NCBI RefSeq assembly: GCF_002214625.1
Contig: NZ_CP015994.1
Location: forward strand, 620,001-684,000
Source of the DNA: Anaplasma ovis str. Haibei
GTDB taxonomy: Bacteria > Pseudomonadota > Alphaproteobacteria > Rickettsiales > Anaplasmataceae
Direction: 5' to 3'
DNA length: 64,000 nucleotides
Shown: positions 18,175 to 29,368 of the stretch, piece after piece
How positions within the stretch are numbered: position 1 is the stretch's first letter
Layout: each line of letters starts with the position of its first letter
The notes under the pieces: generated by a model
Databases searched by the model: none
What the model was told of the DNA's origin: nothing
The model's input: the letters and a program-made list of their open reading frames with translations, nothing else
Position numbers and translations under genes: made by a program

Positions 18175-20484
18175 TTATTGCGCAATACTATCAACAGATT
18201 TTTCGAAAAATTCATACGAGAAATCCTCCTTTTGAGGATCAAACTTTACCTCTACCCTGCCCCCGTATGCCAGCTTTCCGAACAACATTTCAAGCGCTAG
18301 GTGTTTCTTAATCTTCTGCGCAATCACACTCTGTGCCTTTCTTGCGCCATAGCCCTCCTGTTGCCCCATTTTCGTTAGAAATTCCACCGATGCTTTATCG
18401 ATGCTTATGTCAACACCCTTTCTGGACAGCTGATCCCTAAGCTCGGCAATGAACTTACCTACTACTTTCTCCATCACTTCGGCACTTAGGTATGAAAATG
18501 GTACTACGGCGTCCAATCTATTGCAAAACTCCGGACCAAAAATCTTCTCTATGGCCTTGCGCTCGCTACCTATGTGAAAAGTGCGGTCGCGGTCAAACCC
18601 CAAAGCGTTTTGGCTGAATTCCACCGCCCCGGCGTTCGTAGTGAGTATGATAACAACATTACGAAAACTAACCTTGCGTCCGTAGGTGTCAGTAATGCAC
18701 CCGTAGTCCATTATTTGCAGCAATATATTATACACGCTGCTATGGGCCTTTTCTATCTCATCTAGTAGCAATACGCTATATTGGTTTCTCGCTATCGTGT
18801 CGGTAAGCAAGCCACCTTGCTCATATCCCACATATCCTGGGGGAGAACCTATCATTCTAGCAACAGTGTGGGATTCCATGTATTCAGACATGTCAAATCT
18901 GACCAATTTCATCCCCATGTTCTTTGCCAGCTGTTTTACCAACTCAGTCTTCCCTACCCCAGTGGGGCCGGCTAGTAGGTAACTTGCAAGCGGTTTTTGA
19001 TGGCTTCTGAGCCCAGCCTTGGCAATTCTTATTGCATCCACAATCTGCGAGATGGCTGCATCCTGTCCGAAAATAACCTTCTTCAGATTTTCTTCTAAAT
19101 TTTTCACCTTATGAGTGTCGCTCGCGAAAAGGTTGTCGCACGGTATTTCAGTAATACGAGAAATTATGGCTTCGATGTCCCTACCCGTGACTATTTTACC
19201 ATTTTCGTCCGATCGCAGCTTGGCATACACCCCCGCCTCATCTAGAACATCCACCGCTTTGTCTGGTAGCATCCTTTCAGCTATATACCTGTCTGACAAC
19301 TCCGCAGCATATTTGACCGCCTGGCTGGTGTAGTGCACATCATGATATATCTCATAATATGACTTTATCCCACTCAGAATCTGTATAGTTTCTTCAACAG
19401 TAGATTCCTCAACATTAATCTTCTGATACCTTCTCGCCAGCGCTCGGTCCTTCTCAAAATTGCTGTTATATTCCTTGTATGTGGTTGCACCTATGCACCT
19501 GATGGAGCCCCTAGCAAGCGCTGGCTTCAGCAGGTTACTGGCGTCCAATGGGCTTCCACTAGTAGACCCAGCACCAATGATAGTATGTATCTCATCAATG
19601 AAAAGGACTGCATTCTTTTTGTTCTCTATGGCCCGGATAACCGCTTTTATTCTCTCTTCGAAGTCACCACGATACCTCGTTCCCGCAAGCAAAGAGCCCA
19701 TGTCTAAAGAGTATATTTCCACACATTTGAGTTGAGGCACAATGTTTCCCTCAACAATTCGTAGCGCTAAACCCTCAACTATAGCTGTTTTTCCTACGCC
19801 AGAATCCCCAACATACAGGGGATTGTTCTTCCTCCTACGCAATAGAACTTCAATAGTACGCTCCTGCTCGTACTGCCTACCTATGACGTAGTCTATCTTC
19901 CCATTTTTGGCCAAAACATTGAGATTTACGCAATACGCCTCAAGGCTTTCACCATCCTTCGAGACCACATCCTTGGCTACATGAGGAAAGCCAACCGCCC
20001 CTCGTTTGACGAAATCCACCTCTTTGCCCAGGTCGTGTTGGTCATATAGCTCTTCCGGATGCTCGTTACTGGAAATACAACTTACAACATCAATATACTT
20101 GACATTGTGCTCATTCAAAAAAGAAACGCTACAGGAGTCTTTTTCCAAAAAAATTTCCGCCAAAACGTTTACGCCGTTAATTTCGTCTTTCCCAGAAGCA
20201 TGCGCGTGCACTATAGCCCTATGCACCACCTTTTCAAATGCCATGCTCGGCCTGACTTCGGTGACATTCTGGTTCATTGCTATAGACATTTCGTATCTTA
20301 AAAAGTTAATTAAGGTCGCCCTTAATCTGTCTATAGAAACCCGACATACATATAATACTCGCCTAACATCAAGGTCATCAGTCAATGCCAGTAACAGGTG
20401 TTCCAGGGTTGCACATTCGTGACGAAAATCAAACGCTATTGATAGCGCCCTGTGTAAACTGGCCTCAAGGTTCTTCGATAACAC
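18175..20484 (-). CDS. clpA: ATP-dependent Clp protease ATP-binding subunit ClpA
   Basis: Class I AAA+ unfoldase that feeds substrates to ClpP. The 769 residues comprise a Clp N-domain (1-150), a first AAA module (Walker A GDSGVGKT about 226-233; Walker B VLFIDE about 292-297), and a second AAA module (GPTGVGKT 505-512; VLLLDE 570-575; sensor region PEFCNRLD). The short linker without the long ClpB coiled coil identifies ClpA. The expected ClpP-docking tripeptide (IGL/IGF class) reads LGF at 627-629. The start is GTG after a G-rich stretch. No clpS lies next to it; the upstream neighbour is the divergent TerC-like gene. Confidence 0.95.
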   Translation of the reverse strand: MLSKNLEASLHRALSIAFDFRHECATLEHLLLALTDDLDVRRVLYVCRVSIDRLRATLINFLRYEMSIAMNQNVTEVRPSMAFEKVVHRAIVHAHASGKDEINGVNVLAEIFLEKDSCSVSFLNEHNVKYIDVVSCISSNEHPEELYDQHDLGKEVDFVKRGAVGFPHVAKDVVSKDGESLEAYCVNLNVLAKNGKIDYVIGRQYEQERTIEVLLRRRKNNPLYVGDSGVGKTAIVEGLALRIVEGNIVPQLKCVEIYSLDMGSLLAGTRYRGDFEERIKAVIRAIENKKNAVLFIDEIHTIIGAGSTSGSPLDASNLLKPALARGSIRCIGATTYKEYNSNFEKDRALARRYQKINVEESTVEETIQILSGIKSYYEIYHDVHYTSQAVKYAAELSDRYIAERMLPDKAVDVLDEAGVYAKLRSDENGKIVTGRDIEAIISRITEIPCDNLFASDTHKVKNLEENLKKVIFGQDAAISQIVDAIRIAKAGLRSHQKPLASYLLAGPTGVGKTELVKQLAKNMGMKLVRFDMSEYMESHTVARMIGSPPGYVGYEQGGLLTDTIARNQYSVLLLDEIEKAHSSVYNILLQIMDYGCITDTYGRKVSFRNVVIILTTNAGAVEFSQNALGFDRDRTFHIGSERKAIEKIFGPEFCNRLDAVVPFSYLSAEVMEKVVGKFIAELRDQLSRKGVDISIDKASVEFLTKMGQQEGYGARKAQSVIAQKIKKHLALEMLFGKLAYGGRVEVKFDPQKEDFSYEFFEKSVDSIAQ

Positions 20485-20575
20485 GTAAATCCCACCCCCA
20501 ACTCTCGGGGCCAGAGTACCATCTAAGCATTAAAATACATTGAAAACAAAATGGGATCAAAAATGCAAAAGTGTG

Positions 20576-20581
20576 TATACT
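20576..20581 (+). promoter_or_regulatory. Possible -10 element for the TerC-like gene
   Basis: TATACT lies 20 bp before the ATG at 20601 in the short clpA/terC divergent region. The upstream -35 match is weak, so this is tentative. If it is right, initiation at GTG 20571 is excluded and translation begins at 20601 or 20625. Confidence 0.25.
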
Positions 20582-20600
20582 ACCTTGTGAATTACGCTCT

Positions 20601-21329
20601 ATGGCCGAGGATAATGCACTGACTATGAACTTCCATTGTAACAGTATTATTGAGTTCTCCACCCTATTTTTCCTGGAGATGATTCTAGGTATTGATAACC
20701 TAATCTTCATAGCCTTGATCACCTCAAAGCTTCCGGAAAGCTTACGCAACAAGGCACGAATTTGCGGTCTTAGTGCAGCTCTGGTAATGCGCTTTGCCAT
20801 GTTGTTCGGAGCTTCATTTTTATTATCAATGAATGAACAATTAATCACACTGTTGCATGTACAAATCTCCTACAGGAATATGTTCTTTATAGTGGGCGGG
20901 GCTTTCCTGGTATATAAAAGTGTACGCGAAATTTATTTGGAGATATTTCCTAAACAAAATCTAAAAATTAATGCTACACCCAAATTTCTTCTAGCAATTG
21001 GACAAATCATTGGGATTGATCTTATGCTCTCATTAGACTCTGTAATATCAGCAGTTGGGCTAACTGATAATACACTTCTCATCGCCATAATATTCGCCAT
21101 ATACGCTGTCATTGCGCTCTTTTTGTCCAAAGAGGTGTCTAACATCGTGCACAAGCGCTCAAGAGTTAAAACGATTGCGTTACTATTCATAGGGGCATTA
21201 GGAGCGCTGCTAGTCGCGGAAGGTATGGGGTATAACATCCCTCACAGTTACCTGTATACGACATTACTCTTTCCTATAGTAATGGAGTATATAGACTACT
21301 GGAAAGAGAAGCGCACCTTACTGAAGTAG
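20601..21329 (+). CDS. TerC-family integral membrane protein
   Basis: Multi-pass membrane protein of the TerC/Alx family, linked in other bacteria to metal-ion homeostasis, notably manganese export. The frame begins at GTG 20571; I chose ATG 20601 because the frame upstream is not hydrophobic and a TATACT lies just before it. Family signs are FFLEMILGIDNLIFIALI, with the conserved acidic/Asn intramembrane residues, and the mirrored LAIGQIIGIDLMLSLDSV. About seven hydrophobic segments are visible. It is divergent from clpA and appears monocistronic. Confidence 0.85.
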   Translation: MAEDNALTMNFHCNSIIEFSTLFFLEMILGIDNLIFIALITSKLPESLRNKARICGLSAALVMRFAMLFGASFLLSMNEQLITLLHVQISYRNMFFIVGGAFLVYKSVREIYLEIFPKQNLKINATPKFLLAIGQIIGIDLMLSLDSVISAVGLTDNTLLIAIIFAIYAVIALFLSKEVSNIVHKRSRVKTIALLFIGALGALLVAEGMGYNIPHSYLYTTLLFPIVMEYIDYWKEKRTLLK

Positions 21330-21443
21330 CAAACAGCTAGGTAACCTCTTTAGTAGCCGCACATCGCTAACAAATAATAAGCAGGTGCATATCGGGCACA
21401 CAGGCCACTATCTGCCAAACACCACCCCCAATAGCAGGCAGCC

Positions 21444-21797
21444 TCACCTCGGAGCAGCCATTATCTCACTAATCCGGAGGAAATTATCAAACTCAACATC
21501 TAGCTTGAAGTGCAACCTGGGCACATACCGTAATTTGAGATATCTGAATACCGATCTCCTGATGCTATTGGATGCATCATTCAGCGCGGCAACCACCCCA
21601 TCATTATCAACCAACCTGTCCCCAATTACCACAAACACCGTGGCGTTCCTCGCATCTTCACTAACTTTCACGGCAGAAATTGATAGCACACCGCTCAGAT
21701 CATAAAACTCACGAACAAATAGCTGTGCAAGCGCCCTCTTAAGAACTGACGCAACCTTCAAGCTACGCAACTTGGCAGCCGGAGTAAAAGCTATCAT
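21444..21797 (-). CDS. rbfA: 30S ribosome-binding factor A (RbfA)
   Basis: Small KH-fold assembly factor that binds the 16S 5' helix during late 30S maturation. The 117 residues show the RbfA pattern: helical N-terminus (KVASVLKRALAQLFVREF), the central SISAVKVSEDARNATVFV strand region, and the C-terminal LKLRYVPRLHFKLD. The ATG overlaps the infB stop as ATGA, indicating translational coupling in nusA-infB-rbfA. Confidence 0.92.
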   Translation of the reverse strand: MIAFTPAAKLRSLKVASVLKRALAQLFVREFYDLSGVLSISAVKVSEDARNATVFVVIGDRLVDNDGVVAALNDASNSIRRSVFRYLKLRYVPRLHFKLDVEFDNFLRISEIMAAPR

Positions 21798-24301
21798 TCC
21801 ACCACCCTAGCGTGTTCCACTACTTCGAGAACTTTTATCACATCACCCACAGCAATATCCTTGGCGCCCTCAATTAACACGCCACACTCTAGGCCGTGAC
21901 TGACTTCTTTTACGTCGTCCTTGAACCGCCTTAGAACCTTTACTTTGCCCTCGCACATTATCGCGTCGTTTCTGTAAATCTTCACCGACGCACCCCTACT
22001 TACAGCACCTTCAGACACATAACAACCGATAACCGTCCCTCCTTTGCCGCTGGAAAACACCTCTCTAACAACCAACAGCCCGACCTGCACCTCTCGTATG
22101 ATCGGCTTCAGCTTCCCAGAAATAACACCTTTTACGTCATCTATTAGGTCATATATAACGCGGTGATGGCGTATATCAACGTCTTTCTGCCTTACAAGAT
22201 CCCGAGCTTGAGCATCTACCTTGACGTTAAACGCCAATATCACAGCCGATGCAGCCTCAGCAAGCAAAATGTCAGACTTTGTAACGTCACCAATGTCTTT
22301 ATGCAGGATATTAAACTTGACCTCTTCGTGCTCAATCTGCGCTACGGAGCGGGAAATAGCCTCGAGAGAGCCGGCTACATCAGCCTTGAGTATCATGTTG
22401 ACTCCTTCCTCGGGCCTACTCATGGAGAACACCGGCCCCGCGAAAACGCCGCCATTCTTACTGGACTCACGCTCACGGGAGAAGTTAATCCCTGCCCTGT
22501 GCTCAAGCAAATCCCTGGCATGTTTCTCGGAAGGCATCACCAAAAAGATGTCACCCGCTTTAGGTACTTTATCAAGCCCTAAAACCCTAACGGGCATGGA
22601 TGGAAATGCTTCCTCAACACTATTATCGCCGTCATCAAACATGTTGCGTACTTTCCCGTACGAACCATCCCCAGCTACTATTACGTTCCCCTTCCTTAGC
22701 GTACCCCTCTGTACTATTACAGTCGCAACTACGCCACAATTCCTCTCTATCTTCGACTCTATTACCACACCTTGCGCCCTACCCTCAACTGGGGCCCGTA
22801 ACTCTAACATCTCGGCCAAAAGCAAGACACTTGATTTCAGCTTATCTAAATTCTCTCCAGTCTTCGCAGAGACCGGTACAATTATGACGTCTCCCCCAAG
22901 CTTCTCTGGTACCACACCGTGCTGCAGCAGATCATTAGTAATCTTATCAACATTGGCATCGCTCCTGTCTATCTTGTTGACTGCTACCACCATGGATACA
23001 CCTGCAGCCTTAACGTGATTTATGGATTCCACAGTTTGGGGCATAACTCCATCATCAGCAGCTACCACTAATATAACTATGTCGGTGACGTTAGTACCCC
23101 GGGCACGCATGTCAGAGAACGCCTCGTGCCCAGGTGTATCAAGGAAGGTTATCTTTTTACCATCAACATCTATCTGATAAGCACCTATGTGCTGCGTAAT
23201 ACCCCTGAACTCCTTTTCTGCAACGTTAGACTTGCGCAAAATGTCGAGTAGCGAGGTCTTACCATGATCCACGTGACCCATTACAGTGACAACCGGCGGC
23301 CTCGGCTCTAGTGTAAGACCACTGTCACCAATGTCAGATAACTCCCTCTCCATCTGGATCTTACTCACAACCTTGGGTCGATGATTGAATCTCTCGGCAA
23401 CCTCACGTGCCACATCAGACCCAATAGCAGTGCTCTGCCTAGCCTCTACACCCATGTGTGACAAAACCCGCAACACATCTCCCACCTTCTCTGCCATCGC
23501 GGCAGCCAGCGCCTTAACCTCTATTTCATCGGGAATCACAACGTCTCTGGATATTCTGCGATCACTCTTGGAACCACCCCTACGCCTGGAAGATGCCACG
23601 AGTACATATCTCTCCTCCGTGCCACTCAGGGCATTTTCTATATCTAATTTGATGTGCTTGCTGGAGGCGCGGGAAGCCGCTGCCTTTTTGATACCACCTC
23701 CACCCTCTTTTTCTTTAATTTTGCCGCCAGCACCTTGGTAAGAATATCTCTTACCTTTGTCATCGTGCCCCCCTCTTCCAGGACGCGCGCCCGCGGCACC
23801 GGAGGTAATGTCGCCCAACACTGGAGCGGCAACTTCCGCAACTACATCATCTGCGGCGGGGGCGGGCTCTTTCACACCATCAGACCCATCTATCACATCC
23901 CCCCCTTCAGCAGGGGGCGCCGTCTCTGCTTCTTCTTCATCCCGAAACTTCTTAGCAGCCTCTTTCTGGGCGCTTATACTGTCCGCCGTGTGTATCGCAT
24001 TAATCCTGGAAAGCTGCTCCCTTGCGGTCAAGCCGCATGTAGCAGACCGGGAAGCTTGTCTTTGTCTGCCATCATCAGAAGTATAAGGCAACGCGCCATA
24101 GCCCACACCCTCAGGGGAAGATACGCCACCCGACTTTCTTTTTCTACTGCGCACCTCAACGGTCATGAAGGTCCTACCGCCAGCAGAGGCAGGTGTTTTT
24201 GTAAGCGTAGAGGCTCTGGCACCTAGTTTGAGCGTAGGACGCCCACTGTTACCAGAGGAGCCGCAATCCCCTCCAAACTTCTCAACATCACTCATCAACA
24301 A
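21794..24301 (-). CDS. infB: Translation initiation factor IF-2
   Basis: GTPase that delivers initiator tRNA to the 30S subunit and promotes subunit joining. The N-terminal third is low-complexity and basic, as usual; the G-domain starts near residue 335 with GHVDHGKTS, then DTPGHEAF and NKIDR, followed by the IF-2 C-terminal domains. The 835-residue frame opens with TTG TTG ATG; ATG at 24295 is the likeliest start. It lies 21 bp downstream of nusA and overlaps rbfA by 4 nt. Confidence 0.96.
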   Translation of the reverse strand: MLMSDVEKFGGDCGSSGNSGRPTLKLGARASTLTKTPASAGGRTFMTVEVRSRKRKSGGVSSPEGVGYGALPYTSDDGRQRQASRSATCGLTAREQLSRINAIHTADSISAQKEAAKKFRDEEEAETAPPAEGGDVIDGSDGVKEPAPAADDVVAEVAAPVLGDITSGAAGARPGRGGHDDKGKRYSYQGAGGKIKEKEGGGGIKKAAASRASSKHIKLDIENALSGTEERYVLVASSRRRGGSKSDRRISRDVVIPDEIEVKALAAAMAEKVGDVLRVLSHMGVEARQSTAIGSDVAREVAERFNHRPKVVSKIQMERELSDIGDSGLTLEPRPPVVTVMGHVDHGKTSLLDILRKSNVAEKEFRGITQHIGAYQIDVDGKKITFLDTPGHEAFSDMRARGTNVTDIVILVVAADDGVMPQTVESINHVKAAGVSMVVAVNKIDRSDANVDKITNDLLQHGVVPEKLGGDVIIVPVSAKTGENLDKLKSSVLLLAEMLELRAPVEGRAQGVVIESKIERNCGVVATVIVQRGTLRKGNVIVAGDGSYGKVRNMFDDGDNSVEEAFPSMPVRVLGLDKVPKAGDIFLVMPSEKHARDLLEHRAGINFSRERESSKNGGVFAGPVFSMSRPEEGVNMILKADVAGSLEAISRSVAQIEHEEVKFNILHKDIGDVTKSDILLAEAASAVILAFNVKVDAQARDLVRQKDVDIRHHRVIYDLIDDVKGVISGKLKPIIREVQVGLLVVREVFSSGKGGTVIGCYVSEGAVSRGASVKIYRNDAIMCEGKVKVLRRFKDDVKEVSHGLECGVLIEGAKDIAVGDVIKVLEVVEHARVVE

Positions 24302-24316
24302 GTACCCGAAAAATCT

Positions 24317-25867
24317 CTAAATCCACCCCATTCGCTTGCGAGACTCCAAAATGATGGAATCCACCTGCTCTTTACTCAATCTTGCCTTGGGAACCGTATC
24401 ATAAAACTCATCGGTACACATCGAGGCGATGTCCTCCACGTTTCTTATGCCACCCTCACACAGCTTTACAACATCTTCTATCTCCAGATACGGAAGCTCC
24501 AGTACCTCCTCACTCACAGACATATTCTTCAGCGTCTCAAGCGCTTCCTCGCGTCTACGGGTCAGATACTCAGCAGCGCGCTTTTTGAGCTCCACCGCAA
24601 TCTCCTCATTAAACCCGTCTATCGCGGTAATCTCAGCAACGTCAACCTTGTCCAAATCTTCTATTGTAGAAAAACCCTCACTTACTAACAGTTGCCCTAT
24701 AATCTCCTCGACATCCAACCCGTCAACGAAAACTTTAGCCCCAAAACTAAGCTCCTTGGCCTTTCGCGTAGATTCCGTCTCATCCCCGATGACGTCAATC
24801 TCCCACCCTACAAGCTCAGAGGCCAATCTTATGTTCTGGCCGTACCTACCTATCGCTAGGCTAACCTGATTTTCCGGAACGACGAGCTCTATCTTCTCCA
24901 CATCTTCATCTATGATGACTTTCACAACCTCAGCAGGGGCTATTGCGCTCACTACAAACTTCGCGAGGTCTGATGAATACAGCACAACATCTATCTTTTC
25001 TCCGTGTAACTCGGAGACTATATTTTGTATTCTCACGCCCCGCGCACCTATGCACGCACCCACCGGGTCCACGTTTTTGTCTGAAGAGAACACGGCCACC
25101 TTAGACCTAGAACCAGGATCCCTGGCCAGCGCCTTTATGGAAACTATCCCGTCATACACCTCGGGTATCTCTTGCTTGAACAAGAGCTCCATGAACCTCC
25201 TGCTAACTCTAGAAAGGAAGATCTGAGGACCAGATAGCTCTTCTTGTCGCACCTCTTCTACGTGAGCCTTTACCCTGTCATTGGGGCGGAAGACCTCCCC
25301 CCTTATGGTATTATAGACAGGTAGGTATCCCTCACTACCGTTAAGATCGACCACCACATTGTTGTACTCAACCCGTTTGACAACCCCATAGACAAGGTCA
25401 CCAACTCGGTCTTTAAATTCCTCATACTGGCGCTTCCGCTCCTGAATCATGATTAGCTGCGCAACTTTCTGCCTCGCAACCTTGGCGGAGTTATAGTCAA
25501 CGTCCACAGGAGGTAGCGGCTCAAGCAGGATATCACCAACCTTTACATCCTCCTTACCATCAGCAACCGCATCAGAGATCTTGATCAACTTGTATTTATT
25601 CACCTCACCAGGCAAGATACCATACTGCTCGCTATCGAAGCTCATATCATCATTAACTACCAGAGCCTGCCTGGAGAGAGAGATCACACCCGTCTTTCTG
25701 TCTATTGACGCTTTGATCTTACAGTCACCATACTTGCTGCGACTCACAAGTTCCAAAGCCTGCTCTATCGCATCCACCACCATTTCCAGATTCAGACCCT
25801 TCTGCTCCGCAACGTCCCGAGCAACCCTGATTAGCTCCAGATTATCAAAATTATACAGATTCACCAT
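24317..25867 (-). CDS. nusA: Transcription termination/antitermination factor NusA
   Basis: RNA-polymerase-binding factor affecting pausing, termination and antitermination. The 516 residues show an N-terminal RNAP-binding domain, an S1 domain (about 135-200, GDLVYGVVKRVEYNNVVVDL), two KH domains (GACIGARGVRIQNI; NQVSLAIGRYGQNIRLA) and C-terminal acidic/HhH repeats. The ATG is preceded by AAGGGG. It heads nusA-infB-rbfA. The rimP gene often found upstream is absent. Confidence 0.95.
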   Translation of the reverse strand: MVNLYNFDNLELIRVARDVAEQKGLNLEMVVDAIEQALELVSRSKYGDCKIKASIDRKTGVISLSRQALVVNDDMSFDSEQYGILPGEVNKYKLIKISDAVADGKEDVKVGDILLEPLPPVDVDYNSAKVARQKVAQLIMIQERKRQYEEFKDRVGDLVYGVVKRVEYNNVVVDLNGSEGYLPVYNTIRGEVFRPNDRVKAHVEEVRQEELSGPQIFLSRVSRRFMELLFKQEIPEVYDGIVSIKALARDPGSRSKVAVFSSDKNVDPVGACIGARGVRIQNIVSELHGEKIDVVLYSSDLAKFVVSAIAPAEVVKVIIDEDVEKIELVVPENQVSLAIGRYGQNIRLASELVGWEIDVIGDETESTRKAKELSFGAKVFVDGLDVEEIIGQLLVSEGFSTIEDLDKVDVAEITAIDGFNEEIAVELKKRAAEYLTRRREEALETLKNMSVSEEVLELPYLEIEDVVKLCEGGIRNVEDIASMCTDEFYDTVPKARLSKEQVDSIILESRKRMGWI

Positions 25868-26189
25868 AAAACCCCTTGCACGAGCCCGAAACGCCTATTA
25901 CACCTTGATGGTAGAAGCGGCGCTTTTACGCAACACGCCACGGCGATTCTACTTATGAGGCCAATTTGAGTCAAGACATTTCTCCACCCTAAAAAGCAGA
26001 AGTGGAATAGGGTATCTCAGCCACAGAGCCGCATAAGGACTACCTTGCCTGCTACCTGCAGAATATATGGGAGCATTAACACCCAGCTAACCCTTCCCGC
26101 AAAAAGCGCACCTGGCGCCCAAAAATGCTCTGATGACGGCAAAATCACACGGAGTCGCAGGTATAGCATCACACCATGCACAAACCCCC
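25868..26189. other. Intergenic region between the RND gene and nusA
   Basis: 322 bp with no credible ORF on either strand and no rimP remnant that I can recognise. It should carry the nusA-operon promoter. I see no clear terminator for the RND operon. Confidence 0.4.
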
Positions 26190-29100
26190 TCAGCCCGTTG
26201 CGGCCCTTCTCTTCTCGCCCAATATCAGAATCGCGGGAGTGAACAACAGCGTGATGATCGTGGCAAGCAGTAGCCCCACAGAAGTTGTGGTAGACAACTC
26301 AAACCACATTTGGCTGGATGGGGAATCGTACAGGATTCGCCTACCTAGAAAGTCTATGCTTACCCTCAAAACCATGGGTAGAAGACCTAAAACTCCTGTG
26401 ATAACGGTCAAAAATATTGGCCTCAGCCTGGAAAGCGCAGATTTCAATATGGCATCCTTCCTGTCTGACAACGTCTTACAGTTTTCTCGGTAAGCATCCA
26501 CGAGCAATATGTTGTTATTAACCACTATACCGGAAAGCACAATGATGCCAACCCCGCCCATGACGACCCCAAATGCTTTGTAGGTAACCAAAAACCCCAA
26601 AAATACACATGTGGTGGATAAAAACACTGCAGTCATCACCACTGCAACGTAGTAGAAGCTGTTCAGCTCTCCTACCAAGACTAACACCATCAGAAGTAGG
26701 ACTAAACAGAATGCTGTTATCAAAAACTCCTTGGATTCTTCCTGACTTTCTATATCCCCAAGAAAACTGGCCGTGATATTGGAACCAATTTGCTGATCTA
26801 AAATATTTTTGAGGTACTCTACTCGCTCACTCACAAGATACCCCGGCAGCAAGTTGGAATAGATGGTAAGCGACCTTAATCCATCCACCCGTTTTATCAC
26901 ATCCGCTCCATGTCTCACTTTTCCATCGACAAAATAGGAGACCGGAACAGCCCCGTGTACGGTATTTATAGACAGGCGGTCCAATCCTTTCAGTGATCTA
27001 TCACCCTCATGAAACCTGGCCAAAATGTCTATGCCATCTTTGGCCCCTTCTGGGTAATATTTGCCTACAATCGTGCCACTTGTTAGCAACTTGACGAACT
27101 GCCCTACCAATACCACATCCGCACCGAATGAGATTGCTTTCTTTCTGTTTATATCAACACTCCACTCGGCTCCCGTAAGTAGGTTATCGCGCGTGACCCC
27201 AGTAAAACCTTGAGATTTACCCATCGCAGATACTAAGACATTGGCAGCGGATTCTAGATCCTCAACACTTTCACCCCTCAGGTTCACCTCCAGCGGCTTA
27301 CCCTTGTTTGGCTTCATGCTATCACCCTTAACGTCAAACGTTACCCCGGCAATATCCCGCAACCGCTCGATAATCTCCCTTAGCAACACGGTGGACTTCT
27401 TGCGCAGGTACCAATCCTGAAATTCGATGTTAATTGCACCAATCACCCTACTGTTCCATGGATCATCCAAGCCGTGCCCAACCAGCGCATAGAGAAGCTT
27501 AATCCCCTCCACGCCCGCAATTTTCTCCTCAGCGCATCTAATTATTTCATCTTTTTCCTGCAACGAAAGGTTGCTGTCGCTTTTTACTTCTATAACGGCG
27601 CGGTCAGGCTCGATCTCGGGGAAGAATTCCATCCCAGGACCTATAGTAAAATACGCTATTGTAGCTAGCATCAGAGACCCGACTGTGGCACACACAAACT
27701 TTTTTGGGTGATCAAGCACAACACGTAATACCTTAGCGTACAAGCGTGTTGCACTGCCTAGTTTACTAATATCTAAATCTTCTATCGCGTTGATCTTTGA
27801 CACATCTTCCTCAGACGTCGCCGAAGGCTTACCGAACATAGAGCCCAACACTGGAGTAAACACTATGGCCATAATCCAAGACCCCACTAACGTGGAGATT
27901 GAAACTACTGGTATGTGCTTCATAAACTCACCAATAATTCCAGGCCAAAACAGCAGGGGAATGAAAACCGCCAGCCTGGTCATGGTGGATGAGGCTATGG
28001 GCCAAAACATCTTAAAAGATGCCAACTTATACGCTGATGTCCTATCCAGCCCGTATACCATCTTCCGGTCCGCATATTCACTCACCACTATAGCGTCATC
28101 CACCAACATTCCCACAACCATGATCAGGGTGAACAGTATGACGATGTTGAGGGTGTACCCCATGACGTATATGACAACAATCCCCAGCAGAAATGAGACT
28201 GGTATGGAAAGAGCAACCAGAATGGCTGTGCGCACACCCATAAATGCCATCATTACCAACATAACCAGCAGCACAGAAAATGCTACTGTGTTTTCAAGCT
28301 CGTGCAGGATAGCTGACACCTCTTGGGACTGATCCTGTATAAAAAGCAGCGATACCCCTTCCGGTAGGAACTTACTTGCACCCTTCAACAGAGCGGTAAC
28401 GTGCTCAACAACTTCGGAAATATTGCTCCCACCCTTCTTCGAGATTTCCAATACAACGCACCGCTGTCCATTAATTCTGGCAAACTCTTTCGCGTCTTCC
28501 AAAGCCAACTTCACCTTTGCAACATTGCCGATAGTGACAACGGCATCACCGCGCGCCTTTAGTACTACATCTAAAATCTGTTTACGGCTGTCTAATAGGC
28601 CATTAACCTTTATTTTATGGCTACCAACCTCCGATTCAAGCACACCATAATCCACAAACGCGTGGTTTCTCGCTATCGCCTGCGCCATGTCTGTCAGCTG
28701 TATTCCATGGTGGTCCATAAGCTCTGGAATTAGATCCAGCTCTACAACGTCCTTACGCAGACCAACAGCATTTACCTTAAAAACGTCACTCAGGGCCTCA
28801 ATTCTGTACTTTAGCTCGCGTGCTACAGAGCACAAAGACCTAGTTGGCAAATCCCCAGCAACAGCCACACTGAGTACGGGCAGCAAACCTAGATTCCGCT
28901 CCTCAGCCAGGAGTGAGGTAACATTTCTTGGAAGCTTTGGGCGCACCACATCAAGCCGGGCTCTGACGTCTTCCACGGCGGCTTTTATATCCGAACCATG
29001 GCGAAACTCAAGCACCATGCTGACAACACCATCCCGCACTATGGAGACAACCCTCTTAACCCCAGAAACCGATCGTATCTCTCTCTCAATGGGCAGGGCC

Positions 29101-29300
29101 AATAACACCTCGGCCAGTTCTGCTGGCACGCCCTCCATAGCAGCGGTGACGTTAATAACCGGAGCTCTGACCCCAGGAATTTTCTCACGCGGCAGTTTGT
29201 AGTAAAAGTATGCCCCGGCTATGGAAACAACAAACAAAACGAATAGGGTAAGCCTACTCTTCTCCAAAAAGAACCCTGAAATCCTACTCACGACAACCAC
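26190..29300 (-). CDS. RND-family inner-membrane transporter (AcrB-like)
   Basis: Large proton-driven efflux transporter, 1,036 residues, with the duplicated RND plan: N-terminal TM helix, big periplasmic loop, TM2-6, second loop and TM8-12. TM4 has the GMLVDDAIVVSEYADR signature with paired Asp for proton relay; the TM10 counterpart is GIVVNNNILLVDA, lacking the Lys of AcrB (common in non-drug RND branches). The start is GTG at 29300 or possibly at 29291; no SD is obvious. No membrane-fusion partner or TolC gene is adjacent, so substrate and partners are unknown. It is last in the lipoprotein-ispG-tatC series, 230 bp after tatC. Confidence 0.9.
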   Translation of the reverse strand: MVVVSRISGFFLEKSRLTLFVLFVVSIAGAYFYYKLPREKIPGVRAPVINVTAAMEGVPAELAEVLLALPIEREIRSVSGVKRVVSIVRDGVVSMVLEFRHGSDIKAAVEDVRARLDVVRPKLPRNVTSLLAEERNLGLLPVLSVAVAGDLPTRSLCSVARELKYRIEALSDVFKVNAVGLRKDVVELDLIPELMDHHGIQLTDMAQAIARNHAFVDYGVLESEVGSHKIKVNGLLDSRKQILDVVLKARGDAVVTIGNVAKVKLALEDAKEFARINGQRCVVLEISKKGGSNISEVVEHVTALLKGASKFLPEGVSLLFIQDQSQEVSAILHELENTVAFSVLLVMLVMMAFMGVRTAILVALSIPVSFLLGIVVIYVMGYTLNIVILFTLIMVVGMLVDDAIVVSEYADRKMVYGLDRTSAYKLASFKMFWPIASSTMTRLAVFIPLLFWPGIIGEFMKHIPVVSISTLVGSWIMAIVFTPVLGSMFGKPSATSEEDVSKINAIEDLDISKLGSATRLYAKVLRVVLDHPKKFVCATVGSLMLATIAYFTIGPGMEFFPEIEPDRAVIEVKSDSNLSLQEKDEIIRCAEEKIAGVEGIKLLYALVGHGLDDPWNSRVIGAINIEFQDWYLRKKSTVLLREIIERLRDIAGVTFDVKGDSMKPNKGKPLEVNLRGESVEDLESAANVLVSAMGKSQGFTGVTRDNLLTGAEWSVDINRKKAISFGADVVLVGQFVKLLTSGTIVGKYYPEGAKDGIDILARFHEGDRSLKGLDRLSINTVHGAVPVSYFVDGKVRHGADVIKRVDGLRSLTIYSNLLPGYLVSERVEYLKNILDQQIGSNITASFLGDIESQEESKEFLITAFCLVLLLMVLVLVGELNSFYYVAVVMTAVFLSTTCVFLGFLVTYKAFGVVMGGVGIIVLSGIVVNNNILLVDAYRENCKTLSDRKDAILKSALSRLRPIFLTVITGVLGLLPMVLRVSIDFLGRRILYDSPSSQMWFELSTTTSVGLLLATIITLLFTPAILILGEKRRAATG

Positions 29301-29368
29301 ACCGTTCTGTCAACACACTACGCATTTGAGGGGCTCGCAACTGGAGCCCAAGCGCATCATTCTGCGGT

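Noticed and set aside
22221-23018. 265-codon plus-strand frame opposite infB
   Set aside because: Exactly mirrors the conserved IF-2 GTPase region; Ser/Thr-rich antisense shadow.
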